The position numbers and the translations under genes were made by a program. DNA of 64,000 bases from Echinarachnius parma (lineage: Eukaryota > Echinodermata > Echinoidea > Clypeasteroida > Echinarachniidae). The stretch spans positions 108,984 to 172,983 of the forward strand of contig JBAMJV010009772.1 in the NCBI GenBank assembly GCA_037951105.1, in the 5' to 3' direction. The notes under the pieces are model-generated. The model searched no databases. It worked only from the letters and a program-made list of their open reading frames with translations, and was not told where the DNA came from. Shown piece by piece: positions 43,501-45,830 of the stretch (its first letter is position 1; each line of letters starts with the position of its first letter).

Positions 43501-45798
43501 TTTACAGGGCCTGTATTGTTTACAGGAACATGGCGGGCTATTAATACATGTACAAAGTTTATGGGGATTTCAAAACATTGAAGGGATTTCACCATAGCCC
43601 ACAAAAACACATTAAATGTTTGTTCACCTTTTCTTTTCTTTTCCGTTTCTTTCCTAATTTTCCAGGAAGAATTACGACAGCAACAAATTTACTCATTTTA
43701 AGCGTTTTCTTTAAAGGGTAGTAACATTGTCCAAATCCTCAAAATCGAATTGGAATTCTAGCGATTCCCTCATACCTTGTTGTATTCGTATTAACAATAA
43801 AATCATGGGACAGGTTTTGGTTTTTCAAATTTCCCTTTCGTTAGAAAGATATTTACGATTGAAGTGTGCAGATGTTGAATTATCCACTGGAATGTCAAAA
43901 CCATGTACAAAACGAGTGCAATGAGTTAGTGAATATCACTTTGCATTTTTGCTCATTACTCGGCCATATAACGTCCACTCCATTTAACTTGAAATGTTCA
44001 CACAACACCCAGTGGACATATCAGATAACAACAATATACTTTGTATTAACCACTCATCACTTTTTGCACATGGTAACAAAGTTACAGATCCCTTTAAACT
44101 ACAAGTACAATGAGGAAATACATGACTGTACAAGTACAATTGTACAAATATGACCCGACACAATTCATGCTAATATAACGTTTGCACACTGACGACTGTA
44201 CCATAATGTTTACATACATTGTACATGTATTCTCACTTCCACTTCTTCTTTTGTTAAAATGTTATTTGTTGAATGAATAAAAAAGTAATAATTACTTGTA
44301 ATTTTTTACCATTCCTTCTGAGACTGTTAACATTTAACTTTTGAGGCATTAGTTGCATGCAATTTCACTCTACTCATGATGGGTCCTTAATAGAAATAGG
44401 GAATTTTCAACTGTACATTGCAACAAAATATTTATAATGCTCTTATCTTATTGACATTCACCCTAACCCTACACAAAAAAAAAACATGAGGAACCTGACA
44501 ATATCCTATTAAAACGGGGTTACTATTCTGTATTTGTCCTTATTTCATCATGTACATGTTTTTGATAATTTCCCTCCCACATATTATCAACAACCAAAAT
44601 AGAAATGATATTTATTACAAGGGAACATTTTTCACAGTATTGGCAAAAGTACAAACTAACAAACAAACAAACAAACAAACAAACACACATATAAACAAAC
44701 AAACAAACAAACAGACAACAAATCTAACAAGCAGACAAAAAACACAAACAAACACATTTAAACAAACACACAAACAAAAACAAATCTAACAGGCAAACAA
44801 ACCTAGAAACCTAGAGAAACTTACTCTGCTCCTGTCCTGACGGCATCTTCTGTGTTTGATAGTTTGGACAGCAGCTCGATCAGCTAGAGAAAGGAAAGGG
44901 ACAAATATGAAAACAGCTCAAAGGTTAAAAGAACCAATAATACAATCATTTCAAACATGATCTAGGGAAACTGACATTTTCTTGGACAGTAGTTCAATAA
45001 GCTACAAATGATGTCATCTGCTATGTTTGATAGTTTGGACAGCAGCTCGATCAGCTGGACTAATGAAAGGGGAAAACATGAACAAATTTCTGCTACATTG
45101 TTGTTATATTGGGGGTCATTCTTATTAATTCTCAATAAGTACTTGAACTTTGCTTAATAACAGTAGAAGAGAGCAACATGCAAAATTATTTAAATGAAAA
45201 AGGGATCAAAGTCTGAATGTAATTTATTTGTATATTGTCTGACCAGTTTCCCCTATGCCTGAATGCAATAACACAATACCCAAAGATGCCAAGGAGAATT
45301 TGAATGTCTGTAATGCTTTTAAAACTTTTTTTAAAACCTGTTCCCTACTAGATTTTGCAATCCTCACAGAGTTAACCATGCATTGGTCTAGAGACAATAT
45401 TGTATTTCATCATAGAAGAAAAATAAACAAATTTTGTATACGCATCACTTACAAGGGAATTCCCCCCATATTTCATGAATCAATTCCTCTTTGATTACCT
45501 TTAAAATGTACTGCTAGTGGCATTGTTCACTGTTATCTATAATTGTGCACTTGATCAAATTAATCTTTAAATACATGTAGATAAAAGGCTTCAATTATTC
45601 TGGAAGATTGACTGTATAATAAATAAACATTACGCTACCATAACATTAAATGCACATGCATGTACAAACATGTATCAAGACCTATTACTTGATATCAACT
45701 TGAGATAAAAAAGAAAGAAAAAAGGGAATTCCCCAGACCCAGATATTTTGTGAATCAGTTCCGCTTTGATAGCCTACATCATGGGCATAGCTACGAGT

Positions 45799-45830
<32 letters not shown>

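Larger units (their letters stand above)
32827..44824. other. 12-kb intron between vav exons 3 and 4
   Basis: No exon seen. Family A MITEs at 33621 and 43711, family B at 42355, a MITE at 34297-34537, a degenerate SINE at 35214-35318. Tandem repeats at 35390-36370, 36900-37470, 39393-39480 and 40960-41420, and an AAAC microsatellite at 44655-44800. 38470-38660 is a more GC-balanced, repeat-free island. Confidence 0.8.
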
